From J014 sp964486055 (GTDB taxonomy: Bacteria > Acidobacteriota > Blastocatellia > Pyrinomonadales > Pyrinomonadaceae), in assembly GCA_964486055.1 (NCBI GenBank), contig CAZALE010000009.1, positions 32,235 through 96,234 of the forward strand: 64,000 bases of DNA, read 5' to 3'. Positions 26,126 through 35,593 of the stretch are shown one piece after another. Positions within the stretch are counted from its first letter, which is position 1, and each line of letters opens with the position of its first letter. Position numbers and translations under genes: made by a program. The notes beneath the pieces are model-generated. The model worked only from the letters and a program-made list of their open reading frames with translations, was not told the DNA's origin and made no database searches.

Positions 26126-26998
26126 ATGATATACGAAATGGCCCTTGAATCTGCAGAATTCATAAGATCGAAAGCCTCGGATCTTCCAAGGATTGCTATC
26201 GTTTTAGGAAGCGGTCTTGGGAAATTTGCTGATAGTTTGGAGGAGGCTTTTAAGATACCATATGAAGATATCCCACATTTTGCGAAATCTACTGTTGAGG
26301 GACATGCAGGTTTTCTTGTATTAGGCAAGGTTAATGGCATTCCTGTCATTGTTCAGCAAGGTAGATTTCATTACTATGAGGGATATGAACTTTCTCAAGT
26401 AGTTTTTCCAGTAAGAACTTTCGGTTTAATGGGGATAAAATCTCTAATACTGACAAATGCTGCAGGGAGCATAAGAACTAGTAATAGACCCGGGACATTG
26501 CTTCTGATACGCGATCATATAAATTTGATGGGGGTTAATCCTCTTCGAGGTCCAAATGATGAGCGGTTTGGTCCTAGATTTCCTGATATGAGTGAGGTTT
26601 ATTGTAAAGAGTATCAGAGGATTGCGAGTGAAGAAGCTGAAAAGATGTCTAAGGAGCGATATGAAAATGGATTAGATAAAACGATGAGAAGAATACTCAG
26701 GCGAGGTGTTTATTGTGCTTTACCCGGACCAACATATGAAACTCCCGCGGAGGTTAGAATGTTGAGATTATTAGGGGTTGACGCTGTTGGGATGTCGACT
26801 GTGCCAGAGGCAATAGTTGCAAAACAGATGGGTATGAAGATTCTAGGAATATCTTGTTTAACCAATATGGCTGCAGGCATAGACGAGGGATTTATAAAAC
26901 ATGAGGAGGTGATGGAGACAGGAGCTAGGGTTACCGAAATCTTCAGTGATTTACTGAGAAGAGTAATTATCAGAATTAGGGATCTTGAAAGATATTGA
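26126..26998 (+). CDS. Purine nucleoside phosphorylase (trimeric type)
   Basis: Cleaves purine (deoxy)nucleosides with phosphate to base and ribose-1-phosphate. 290 residues of the PNP/MTAP family. VLGSGLGKFADSLE (near 27-40) is the phosphate loop, GRFHYYEGY (near 78) and TNAAGSI (near 110) belong to the active site, and PGPTYETPAEVRML (near 198-211) carries the base-binding Glu. The Asn in CLTNMAAG (near 246) is the residue associated with 6-oxopurine specificity, which favours PNP over MTAP. It is coupled to the two permease genes and overlaps or abuts the next gene. Confidence 0.93.
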   Translation: MIYEMALESAEFIRSKASDLPRIAIVLGSGLGKFADSLEEAFKIPYEDIPHFAKSTVEGHAGFLVLGKVNGIPVIVQQGRFHYYEGYELSQVVFPVRTFGLMGIKSLILTNAAGSIRTSNRPGTLLLIRDHINLMGVNPLRGPNDERFGPRFPDMSEVYCKEYQRIASEEAEKMSKERYENGLDKTMRRILRRGVYCALPGPTYETPAEVRMLRLLGVDAVGMSTVPEAIVAKQMGMKILGISCLTNMAAGIDEGFIKHEEVMETGARVTEIFSDLLRRVIIRIRDLERY

Positions 26999-27000
26999 AA

Positions 27001-28263
27001 ATGAAAATAGTTCGCATAATTGCGAGGCTAAATGTTGGTGGGCCGGCGCGTCACGTCATATGGTTGACTAAAGCATTGCAGGGTGAGAAGTTTCAATCTG
27101 TTTTGGTCACCGGAACGGTCCCAGATGGAGAAGAAGACATGAGTTATTTCGCTTATGAGAATGGGGTAACTCCCGTAGTAATTCCAGAGATGAGTAGGGA
27201 GCTCTCCATCAGAGATTTAGTTTCATTCATTAAAATCTACAAGATTTTGCTTCGTGAAAAACCTGACATAATCCATACACATACCGCGAAAGCAGGAACT
27301 CTTGGTAGACTGGCGGGTTTTTTTTATAAATGGCTAAGTTGGAAGTTGTTCATCGGCAAGCCTCGTAAGGTTAAGTTGATTCACACCTATCATGGTCATA
27401 TCTTTCATGGTTATTATGGTCAACTTAAAACTAAGTTCTTCCTACTGATTGAAAAAACTTTAGCCTTTTTCGCAACTGATAAGATAGTCGTTATCTCTGA
27501 CAAGCAATTTGAGGAGATACATGAAAAATTCGGTGTTGGATGCGGCTCTCAGTTTGTGGTTATACCCCTGGGTATAGATCTTCAGCCTTTCTTGGATGTG
27601 AAAAAAGAGGGTAAAGAGTTTCGCAGAGAGATTCGAGTTAAAGATGATGAAATTTTAGTTGGGATTGTAGGTAGACTTACAGAGATCAAAAATCACAAAT
27701 TTTTTTTGAGGGTAGCAAAGCTTTGTCATGAAAAAAACCGGAAAGTAAAGTTTGTAATCATAGGGGAAGGGCATCTGCGCGCTGAGCTTGAGCAATTAGT
27801 CAATGAACTAGGAATACACGATAGCGTCATATTCGTGGGAAATCGCAAAGACATTTCGTTTTATGGGGGGTTAGATGTTGTAGCGCTTACTTCCCTAAAT
27901 GAGGGTACTCCTCTCTCGCTCATTGAGGCTATGGCCAGTGGAGTTCCAGTTATTTCTACAATGGTTGGGGGAGTAGTAGATCTACTAGGTAAAGAGCTAA
28001 ATTGCGTCGATGGATTCATAATATGCGAACGTGGACTAGGAGTTCAGATAAGTACTGAAACAATAGAATCTCATGCTAACTCACATACGAATGAAGAGAG
28101 ATTTTGTAATGGTCTGATTCATCTCATAGAAAATAAGAATCTATGTCAGCAGTTAACTGAGAGAGCAAGAGAATTCGTTTTTTCTGTTTATTCCAAGGAG
28201 AGGTTAACAAAGGATTTAATCAATTTATATGAAAATTTGCTTTTCAAGAACAGCAATTTGTGA
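27001..28263 (+). CDS. Glycosyltransferase family 4 protein
   Basis: 420-residue GT-B fold retaining glycosyltransferase, probably adding a sugar to a lipid-linked glycan on the cytoplasmic face of the membrane. The N-terminal domain has LNVGGPARHVIWLTKAL (near 10-26), where donor or acceptor loops sit; the C-terminal domain has GIVGRLTEIKNH (near 217-228) and the E-x7-E motif in NEGTPLSLIEAMASGVPVIS (near 301-320). A TTG at 26995 is in frame and overlaps the PNP stop; the ATG at 27001 is the likely start. First of four polysaccharide genes on this strand. Confidence 0.9.
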   Translation: MKIVRIIARLNVGGPARHVIWLTKALQGEKFQSVLVTGTVPDGEEDMSYFAYENGVTPVVIPEMSRELSIRDLVSFIKIYKILLREKPDIIHTHTAKAGTLGRLAGFFYKWLSWKLFIGKPRKVKLIHTYHGHIFHGYYGQLKTKFFLLIEKTLAFFATDKIVVISDKQFEEIHEKFGVGCGSQFVVIPLGIDLQPFLDVKKEGKEFRREIRVKDDEILVGIVGRLTEIKNHKFFLRVAKLCHEKNRKVKFVIIGEGHLRAELEQLVNELGIHDSVIFVGNRKDISFYGGLDVVALTSLNEGTPLSLIEAMASGVPVISTMVGGVVDLLGKELNCVDGFIICERGLGVQISTETIESHANSHTNEERFCNGLIHLIENKNLCQQLTERAREFVFSVYSKERLTKDLINLYENLLFKNSNL

Positions 28264-28306
28264 TAAAAATATTTGCAAGATAGTTGAAGAGCTAAGTCAT
28301 TGACGT

Positions 28307-30118
28307 ATGTTCAATGCGATTACTAGTTTGTGGAAAGAAAATCCTATCAGCTGGTTGATATTAGGAACTGTATTTTCAGCTCTTTTAACCTTATTGGTTC
28401 GGACTATATCGACTAGATTAGGATGGGTTGTCAGCCCACGGCAAGACCGATGGCATAAGAAGCCAACCGCAACTTTCGGTGGTATTGCCATTTACGTCAC
28501 CGTGGTTTCATTATCCATCCTAATTGTAGATCTAAGCCATGAAATCAGAACAATACTGTTAGCTAGCAGCCTATTATTTTTCGTTGGTTTAATTGACGAT
28601 GTTTTAAATATAAAGCCATACCAGAAGCTTCTTGGACAAGTAGCAGGAGCTCTGGTCGTGATTGGAAGTGGATTGCTACTTCAATGGACCGATTCATTGT
28701 TGTTAAATTCGGTGATAACCTTCTTATGGATTGTAGGAATAACTAATGCGATTAATTTGCTGGATAATATGGATGGGTTAGCTGCAGGTATTTCCTTGAT
28801 TGCAGCTTTATTTATAGGAATCAGTCTTTATACTAATGGCGGTCCTGATGATATATTGCTTATAAGTATTTTCATAGGAGCTTTGTTAGGCTTTTTAATT
28901 TTCAATTTCAATCCAGCCTCCATTTTCATGGGTGATTGCGGTTCTCTCTTCATAGGATTCTTCCTTGCTACTTCAATGCTTATTAGCCAAGCTGCAGGTA
29001 GATCTAGAAGCATTGTCTCCATATTGGCCGTACCTGTTTTCACTTTTTTGGTTCCGATTTTTGATACAACATTAGTGACGGTTTTACGCAAGCTAAATGG
29101 TAGAGGTATATCGGTTGGTGGGCGCGATCACGCTTCCCATAGACTAGTGGCACTTGGCATTTCCGAAAAGAAGACTGTTTTATTGCTTTATTCGCTAGCA
29201 TTCGTATCAGGATTGCTCGCATTATCATTTAATAGTCTTGGGTTATCGCAAAGCATAGCACTGATAACCTTATTCTCTCTCGTATTGACTCTAATTGGTA
29301 TTTATTTGGCTAGGGTTAAGGTTTATGAGAATGAGGATAACTTACAGAATGCTGCCTACGCCTTTTTGGTCGACATCTCTCATAAAAGAAGGATATTTGA
29401 GATATTCTTAGACATATTGCTGATTGCACTCTCCTATTACGGAGCTTTTCTAGTTTTATTCGGACCTATAGATGATGATTCAGAAAAGTGGAATTTTTTT
29501 ATATCAACCTTACCCATCATAGTAGCTGCTAAACTCGCTTCTCTTCTGTTATTTGGGGTTTATCGTGGGATTTGGCGTTACACGACTGTAAGTGACTTAA
29601 TAAAATTCGCTAAGGCGGTACTGCTCGGACTTGTATTAAGCATCGCTCTTATTTTTCTAATCCATGACCAGAAGATCTTTGCTAGATCGATTTTCATAGT
29701 AGATTCCATATTACTCTTTGGGGCTATTTCTTTCAGTAGGCTAATGTTTCGTGTTTTACGTTACTTGTTGCCATATCCTGTAAGACAAGATAGTCGTAAG
29801 GTGTTGATCTACGGTGCAGGAGATGGAGGAGAAATGGTTTTGCGTGAAATTCGTAACAATCCTGAGTTAAATTATCTGCCTGTAGGCTTTATTGATGATG
29901 ACCCAACGAAACAAGGCAAAACGATTCACGGATTAAGAGTCTTTGGTAGCAACGGAATGCTGGCTGATACTTGCAAACGCAACGGTGTACAAGAAATACT
30001 GATAAGCTGCCGCCACATAAAACCAGAAAATCTCCAGAGAGTTAAGAGGTTTTGTAGAGCTGAAAACATTGCTCTGAGAAAAATGGAGTTAAAGCTCGAG
30101 GACATAGGCTTTGAGTGA
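28307..30118 (+). CDS. Fusion of WecA/MraY-like sugar-1-phosphate transferase and CapD-like N-terminal domain
   Basis: 603 residues with two recognisable halves. Residues 1 to about 345 form a polytopic WecA-type transferase that loads a sugar phosphate on undecaprenyl phosphate: GLIDDVLNIKPYQKL (Mg-binding DD near 99-100), NAINLLDNMDGLAAG (near 148-162) and GGRDHASHRL (near 272-281). Residues about 365-600 resemble the front of PglF/WbpM/CapD dehydratases: four membrane helices, then a Rossmann CoA_binding_3-like domain with LIYGAGDGGEMVLREI (near 503-518). The SDR catalytic domain is absent, so dehydratase activity is not expected. The frame is continuous. It likely starts synthesis of the surface glycan made by the neighbouring genes. 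Confidence 0.85.
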   Translation: MFNAITSLWKENPISWLILGTVFSALLTLLVRTISTRLGWVVSPRQDRWHKKPTATFGGIAIYVTVVSLSILIVDLSHEIRTILLASSLLFFVGLIDDVLNIKPYQKLLGQVAGALVVIGSGLLLQWTDSLLLNSVITFLWIVGITNAINLLDNMDGLAAGISLIAALFIGISLYTNGGPDDILLISIFIGALLGFLIFNFNPASIFMGDCGSLFIGFFLATSMLISQAAGRSRSIVSILAVPVFTFLVPIFDTTLVTVLRKLNGRGISVGGRDHASHRLVALGISEKKTVLLLYSLAFVSGLLALSFNSLGLSQSIALITLFSLVLTLIGIYLARVKVYENEDNLQNAAYAFLVDISHKRRIFEIFLDILLIALSYYGAFLVLFGPIDDDSEKWNFFISTLPIIVAAKLASLLLFGVYRGIWRYTTVSDLIKFAKAVLLGLVLSIALIFLIHDQKIFARSIFIVDSILLFGAISFSRLMFRVLRYLLPYPVRQDSRKVLIYGAGDGGEMVLREIRNNPELNYLPVGFIDDDPTKQGKTIHGLRVFGSNGMLADTCKRNGVQEILISCRHIKPENLQRVKRFCRAENIALRKMELKLEDIGFE

Positions 30119-30145
30119 AGTAACTTAAGCAGAATCCACAGAAAA

Positions 30146-31402
30146 ATGGCCGTGAGGATCATTAAATTAGACTCTGGTGCTAAGCGAGCAATTCCTATTT
30201 TGGTTACCGTTTGTGTTTTGCTCGCTACTTTTTTTGCATTGAAATGGTTTATTGCAGATGCTGCTGTTGGGAATGTTAGCCAAAGAGATGTAGCCGAAGT
30301 GCTGGTCTATCTAGCACCTGATAATCCCATAACACATAATGCACTGGCGTTGATACTAGAGAAGTCATTTATGGAGGAAGATTTGAAGTTGTCTCTATTC
30401 CATCACAAAAGGGCTGTAGAATTATCTCCCTACGATTATCGTTTTTGGCTAAATCTTGGCGTGGCTACTGATAAATACGCGGATAGCGCAGAGGCTGAGT
30501 TGTATTTGAGAAAAGCTGTTGAGTTGGCACCTCACTATGCACGAACACGTTGGGCTTTGGGTAATAATTTGTTAAGACAAGGAAAAACTGAAGAAGCGAT
30601 AAACGAAATAAAGCGAGCAGTCGAAGCTGATGAGCAGATTTCAGCTGCTGCCGTGGCAGTACTCTGGCAATTTCTCAATGGTGATTATCAGAAAATCTTG
30701 ATTTATATTGGAGATTCATCAGAGGTTAGATTGGCTCTCTCATCGGTTCTGGCTAAAGATGGTAAAGATGAGGAGGCTTTTTTAGTGTGGAATGAGTTGA
30801 GTCTAACAGAAAAGAGGGCATCTGATCTTAGTAAAGAGCTTTTGAACCATTTTATCTCTAAGAGAAAGTTTCATATAGCCTTAAAGATGTTAAAACAGAT
30901 GAGGGATCAAGAATTAGATTTTGAGAAAATAAAGAATCCAAGCTTTGAAGAAGTCATAAAAACAAAAAACGACAATATTTTTGATTGGAGAATAACGGAT
31001 GGATTGTCACCTCAAGTAGGTATAAATCGTGATCAGAAGATAGATGGCGAGCAAAGCTTATTTATATTTTTTGATGGGAATGAGCGTGATAATTTACGAT
31101 TCATTGAGCAAACTATTGCTGTATCACCAAATACGGAATATAAACTAAAATTTTTCTTCCGAACGAATCTAAAATCCCAAAATACGATGTTTTGGCAGAT
31201 AATTGATGCCAACACTGATAAAATTATGGGAAGGACGGATTACTTGATGGCGAATACCGATTGGACGTCGATGGAAGCCTCCTTTAAAACAGAAGATAAA
31301 ACCGAGGCAATAACTATTCGGCTGGCTTACCAACCTTGTCCCAGTCTGCATTGCTCAATTTCCGGCAAAGTTTGGTTTGATGACTTTAGACTTGAAAAAT
31401 AA
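30146..31402 (+). CDS. Membrane-anchored TPR protein with C-terminal carbohydrate-binding-like domain
   Basis: 418 residues. One N-terminal hydrophobic helix (about 14-34) should anchor it with the rest outside the cytoplasm. TPR-like repeats run from about 50 to 160 (for example LNLGVATDKYADSAEAELYL). The last 150 residues contain NPSFEEVIKT, then beta-strand-rich sequence ending GKVWFDDFRLEK, as in galactose-binding-like jelly rolls. It lies between the lipid-linked-sugar gene and the O-antigen ligase, so a role in polysaccharide assembly is plausible, perhaps as a scaffold. No enzymatic motif is seen. Confidence 0.75.
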   Translation: MAVRIIKLDSGAKRAIPILVTVCVLLATFFALKWFIADAAVGNVSQRDVAEVLVYLAPDNPITHNALALILEKSFMEEDLKLSLFHHKRAVELSPYDYRFWLNLGVATDKYADSAEAELYLRKAVELAPHYARTRWALGNNLLRQGKTEEAINEIKRAVEADEQISAAAVAVLWQFLNGDYQKILIYIGDSSEVRLALSSVLAKDGKDEEAFLVWNELSLTEKRASDLSKELLNHFISKRKFHIALKMLKQMRDQELDFEKIKNPSFEEVIKTKNDNIFDWRITDGLSPQVGINRDQKIDGEQSLFIFFDGNERDNLRFIEQTIAVSPNTEYKLKFFFRTNLKSQNTMFWQIIDANTDKIMGRTDYLMANTDWTSMEASFKTEDKTEAITIRLAYQPCPSLHCSISGKVWFDDFRLEK

Positions 31403-31479
31403 GTCGTTAATTTGTGGAAGATAAACTTTCTGCAAGATTAACTGAGGAAAATTCTTTTTAAACTAACTAAATCAGGAAA

Positions 31480-32811
31480 ATGAAAAGCAAAGTTGACTCA
31501 GTCATATTCTGGATAATCTGTTTTATTTTATTTTTTGCTCCTATTGGCTATGGTTCTGTATCTCCTGCGCATTTAAGCATTATTCTACTCCTCGTTTTTA
31601 TAATCTGTCTGGCGTGGTTATTTGATAGCTGGAGGAATGCAGGATTAAGGTTTAACGATAATCCTCTGCAGTTACCGATTCTTGGACTGATTTTAGTAGG
31701 AGTTCTTCAGATACTACCGATTGGATACATGAAATTTGAATCCTTACCTGTTAATGCGATATATTCGCTGTCGTACGATCCTTATCAGACCAGGTTCGCT
31801 GTAGTCCGCTTATGTATTTTTCTCGTTTTTTTCGCCGCTCTTTTGACTTTTGTCAGGGATCAACGAAAGATCAAAACGATAGCATTTCTTGTAGTAATAC
31901 TCGGAGCGATTTTTGGATTCTTAGGTATATTGCAACAACTGACCGATCCTCAGACTATTTTTGGCATAAGAACCGTTCGTGACGCTATTCCATTCGGTAC
32001 ATTCGTTAATAGGCATCATTTCGCATCATTTATGATGATGTCAGTTGCTCTAGCTTTCGGCATTGTATACGGCGGAAATATCGCATCTGACAAAAAACTT
32101 CTCATATGGATTCCAATAACCATAATGATCCTGGCTGTCATAATGACAGGGTCCCGAGGCGCATTTCTAAGTCTACTAGTGACTTTAATCTTCATATTGA
32201 TAATGACTCGAATGCATATACGAAAAGAAAATAATGCATCAATTAGCAAGTTTGGCCTCTCGCTACCGTTGATGGGGTTAGTACTGGTTTTCATTGTCTT
32301 GGGACTCGTGTTTTTCATAGGTGCTGATCAATGGTTGGCAAGATCACTAGGGTTACAGGTTCAAGAGGATGTGAGCGGTGGAAGATTTCATTTTTGGTAT
32401 ATTGCTTGGAGGATTTTCTTGGATCACCCAATATTGGGAACTGGGCTTGATAGTTTTGCGACAATGTTTCAGCAATATGATACTTGGAACGGTCGTTTCC
32501 GTGTTGAAAGAGCTCATAATGAATACCTGCAGACATTATCCGATACTGGAATAATTGGGTTTATTTGCATCTCGCTGTTTATTTACCTTTTGTTCAGGAA
32601 AAGTTTCAGAGTAATTAGATCTGAGCAGAATGATTTATTTAGAAGTATTGCGATTGGAGCACTAGCTGGTTGTTTAGGGATTTTAATTCACAGCTTTTTC
32701 GATTTTCCATTGAGGACAAATTCAAATGCCTTTTATTTCCTGGTACTAGCGGCACTCGCCTCAGAGCCCGTCGAGCATAGCTCCAAGATGGAGATTTCCG
32801 GAGGACATTGA
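31480..32811 (+). CDS. O-antigen ligase/polymerase (Wzy_C family) membrane protein
   Basis: 443 residues with about ten to twelve hydrophobic helices and the Wzy_C signature: GTGLDSFATMFQQYD followed by RVERAHNEYLQTLSDTG (near 345-361) in the large periplasmic loop. Members either polymerise O-units or transfer glycan to lipid A core or proteins, using undecaprenyl-linked donors. It closes the polysaccharide block that begins with the GT4 gene. Its 3' end overlaps the convergent metallophosphoesterase by 79 nt. Ligase versus polymerase cannot be decided from sequence. Confidence 0.85.
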   Translation: MKSKVDSVIFWIICFILFFAPIGYGSVSPAHLSIILLLVFIICLAWLFDSWRNAGLRFNDNPLQLPILGLILVGVLQILPIGYMKFESLPVNAIYSLSYDPYQTRFAVVRLCIFLVFFAALLTFVRDQRKIKTIAFLVVILGAIFGFLGILQQLTDPQTIFGIRTVRDAIPFGTFVNRHHFASFMMMSVALAFGIVYGGNIASDKKLLIWIPITIMILAVIMTGSRGAFLSLLVTLIFILIMTRMHIRKENNASISKFGLSLPLMGLVLVFIVLGLVFFIGADQWLARSLGLQVQEDVSGGRFHFWYIAWRIFLDHPILGTGLDSFATMFQQYDTWNGRFRVERAHNEYLQTLSDTGIIGFICISLFIYLLFRKSFRVIRSEQNDLFRSIAIGALAGCLGILIHSFFDFPLRTNSNAFYFLVLAALASEPVEHSSKMEISGGH

Positions 32812-33635
32812 TAGCGGAGTGGGACCACGACGGTGCCGATGCCTCTGGTTATATAAATCTGTGTATCCCTCTCGTTGTCAGCATAACGAGAGCGATATCG
32901 ATATAATCCGCTTTTGAGGCGGCGAGGGATTAATTTCCGCTCATTTTTCAGTCTTATTTGCCCGCCATGTGTGTGTCCGCTGAGGACTAAGTCGATGTCA
33001 TGGCGCGCAGCCGATCTAAGAAGAACTGGATTGTGAGCGAGCAATAATTTGAAGTCCTCTTCTCTAGCTCCCATAAGAGCGGCTTTGATGTCGCTTCTTC
33101 CGACCAGATAATCATCAACCGCACAAAGCCAAATCTCCGAGTTATTTATTCGAAGATGCAGACCTTCATTAATCAAGAGATGAATCTTTGCTTTGCTGAA
33201 CTCTTTGATGATCAGATCTGCATTCGTCCAATGATCATGATTGCCGAGACAAGCATAAGTTCCATATTTAGAGCTTAAATTGCCGAGTGCCTCAGCTACG
33301 GGAGCAATGTACTTAGCCTCATGTGAGACATAGTCGCCCGTTAGAAGTAGGAGATCTGGCGCAAGGCGATTAGTTATCTCGACAACTTTTTTGATGTATT
33401 CAAGACTTGTGAAAGGGCTATGATGGATGTCGGACAGGTGTATTATTCTGATGCCGTTAAAATCTGCGGGTAGTCTCTTTAGGAAAATCTTGACCCTTTC
33501 GATTGATATAGAGTTTGCTTCAGCTCTTGCCTGGCGGATGAATTCCATTAACTGAGCAGCTGTTGGAAATAAGCCTTTTCCTTTGGTAATGCCTAGGAAA
33601 CTATTGTAAAGTCTTTTCTCCCGATCAGAAATCAT
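32733..33635 (-). CDS. Metallophosphoesterase, YkuE/YaeI-like
   Basis: 300 residues of the calcineurin-like phosphoesterase family with a two-metal centre. Metal-binding motifs in order: HLSDIHHSP (near 65), LTGDYVSH (near 97), LGNHDHW (near 131) and SGHTHGGQ (near 218). YaeI/YkuE-type proteins are membrane-associated and some LpxG-type relatives hydrolyse UDP-diacylglucosamine; which applies here is not clear. The core ends with CPPEISILEL; a further 14 residues (Ser/Ala/Thr-rich) are encoded in the part that overlaps the O-antigen ligase gene. It follows an SLC13 transporter gene by 58 nt. Confidence 0.85.
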   Translation of the reverse strand: MISDREKRLYNSFLGITKGKGLFPTAAQLMEFIRQARAEANSISIERVKIFLKRLPADFNGIRIIHLSDIHHSPFTSLEYIKKVVEITNRLAPDLLLLTGDYVSHEAKYIAPVAEALGNLSSKYGTYACLGNHDHWTNADLIIKEFSKAKIHLLINEGLHLRINNSEIWLCAVDDYLVGRSDIKAALMGAREEDFKLLLAHNPVLLRSAARHDIDLVLSGHTHGGQIRLKNERKLIPRRLKSGLYRYRSRYADNERDTQIYITRGIGTVVVPLRYQCPPEISILELCSTGSEASAASTRK

Positions 33636-33693
33636 TGTCTTTCAGCTGATACTTTAAAGTGATTTTCGTAATTATAGCACGATAGATAAAAAG

Positions 33694-35484
33694 TCAAAAT
33701 CTCCAAAATATTGGCACTAGCCAGATGATGACAAGAAAAACGAGAATAGTCAACAGAAATCCTACTTTCATGAAATCTGTGAAGCGATAGCGGCCTGGTG
33801 TATATACTAAGACGCAAGCGGGCTCTAGAGGAGTCAGAAATGAGACTGAGGCAGCATAGGTGATGGCAACGGCAAATGTTCTGGGATTTAAGCCAAGTGA
33901 CTGTGCGGTTTTGACCGCAACAGGCAAAACAACCAATGCTGCTGCTTGGTTTGACATAGGCTGGGTTAATATGACAGTTAAAAGGAAAAACCCGGCTAGC
34001 AGAGCAGTAGGACCGTAGTGCTCAAAGTTTTCTCTGATAAGGTTTGCAAGGTAAACATCTGTGCCGGTTTTCTCCATTGCCAAACCGAAGCTTAATAGCG
34101 AGGCTATAAGAACCAAAAGCCTGAAGTCGATCAGTGAATACATCTCAGCGTAGCGAACAGTTTTCGTGGCAAGTAGGATAAGAACGCTGATCAATACTGC
34201 TATCGGTAGTGGGATTTGTATATTTGAAATGACGCTTAGAATAGATAGGAACAAAAAAACACCGAAGCTTAGTAGAGCCCATTTCCTCTTTTCTATTCGC
34301 ATTATGCTTGTTGACACCTCTTCGAGGAAAAGCAATTCACCACGTAAAAATAGCGGCTCTAATAGTTTTCTTTTGCCTTGTATGAGAAGCACATCCCCAA
34401 ATTTGAGTGGAAGTTCGCTCAGTTTTTCAAATATCGTCTCACCATGCCGATTTATAGCTAGAACTGTTAATGCGTATCTTTGCCGGAAATCCAAACTCTT
34501 CAGGGTTTGACCTATGAAGCTAGAGTCTCTCATTATCATCACTTCGAATAGCTCCACATCATCTCCCTGCAGTATTCTGTCATTTAGCTTGAAATCGGGT
34601 TTAATTTCAATACCTGTCTCAGATTTGATTCTCAAGATATCGGATAATTTCCCCTCGACGATCAATAAATCATTAGCTTGAATTTTTTCCTTTGGGTTGG
34701 GAAGAATCTTTTCTTCGTTTCCCCGAATTATGCCCAAGACATTAAGGTCAAATTTTTTGTTAACATCTATCTCTTCGAGAGTTTTATCGATTAAATGTGA
34801 ATCTGGAAGGACGATTATCTCGGAGATGTATTCACGGATATTATACTGATCTGTAAAGGAGTCTCCTCCACCCCTTTCCGGTAGTAACCTAATGCCTATC
34901 GTAAGCATGTATAGTATCCCAACAATGGCGGAGACAGCTCCTACTAATGTTAATTCGAACATACTATACGGAGGCATGCCGTATCTCTCGATAGCAGTGG
35001 ATACAGCTAAGTTTGTAGAGGTTCCTATGAGAGTGCAGCTTCCTCCGAGTATGGCACCGAATGCCAAAGGAATCAGTAGTTTCGAGGGTGGTATTTTTGC
35101 TTTTTCTGCGATTCCCAAAACAACAGGTAGGTACATTGCTGTTGTTGTTGTATTCTTGAGTACGGATGCGCTCGCAGCGGCTGTTATCATTACAAGGGCT
35201 GTCAGCAACAGTTGATTTTTTCCGGCGACTGCGTAAAGTCTTCTACCGATCAGATCCACGATACCGGTTTTGACAAGACCGCCTGTTAAAATAAAAAGCC
35301 CTGCAATCGTTATGATTATGCTATCGCCAAAACCATTCAGTGCCTCTTGTACTGTCAGAATTCCGGTAAGAACTAGAGACACTACAAGCACAATTCCTAT
35401 GACATCTACTGGTAATTTCTCAGTAGCAAATAGTACTAGAACTAATAGGAGCAATATGAGAACAGTGGTAATAGGATCCGGCAT
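33694..35484 (-). CDS. SLC13-family permease with two TrkA-C domains
   Basis: 596 residues: about five N-terminal helices, two cytoplasmic RCK_C/TrkA_C-like domains in the middle (about 205-290 and 295-375), then about seven more helices. The family (DASS, CitT/SAC1-like) takes up divalent anions such as sulfate or dicarboxylates, usually with Na+. GSCTLIGTSTNLAVS (near 148-162) is the first Ser-Asn-Thr-type motif and QPMSNQAAALVV (near 507-518) the second. The central TrkA-C pair suggests ligand control. Substrate is not determined. Confidence 0.88.
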   Translation of the reverse strand: MPDPITTVLILLLLVLVLFATEKLPVDVIGIVLVVSLVLTGILTVQEALNGFGDSIIITIAGLFILTGGLVKTGIVDLIGRRLYAVAGKNQLLLTALVMITAAASASVLKNTTTTAMYLPVVLGIAEKAKIPPSKLLIPLAFGAILGGSCTLIGTSTNLAVSTAIERYGMPPYSMFELTLVGAVSAIVGILYMLTIGIRLLPERGGGDSFTDQYNIREYISEIIVLPDSHLIDKTLEEIDVNKKFDLNVLGIIRGNEEKILPNPKEKIQANDLLIVEGKLSDILRIKSETGIEIKPDFKLNDRILQGDDVELFEVMIMRDSSFIGQTLKSLDFRQRYALTVLAINRHGETIFEKLSELPLKFGDVLLIQGKRKLLEPLFLRGELLFLEEVSTSIMRIEKRKWALLSFGVFLFLSILSVISNIQIPLPIAVLISVLILLATKTVRYAEMYSLIDFRLLVLIASLLSFGLAMEKTGTDVYLANLIRENFEHYGPTALLAGFFLLTVILTQPMSNQAAALVVLPVAVKTAQSLGLNPRTFAVAITYAASVSFLTPLEPACVLVYTPGRYRFTDFMKVGFLLTILVFLVIIWLVPIFWRF

Positions 35485-35593
35485 TGTTGTTTAATTTTAC
35501 AATTCAGAGCAATTGACGGCAAATTTCATGTGATTTGAAAAACTCATTTTAGAGGCTCTAGAGTGTAAAGAGCGCGAGTTAATGGGAGATTTT

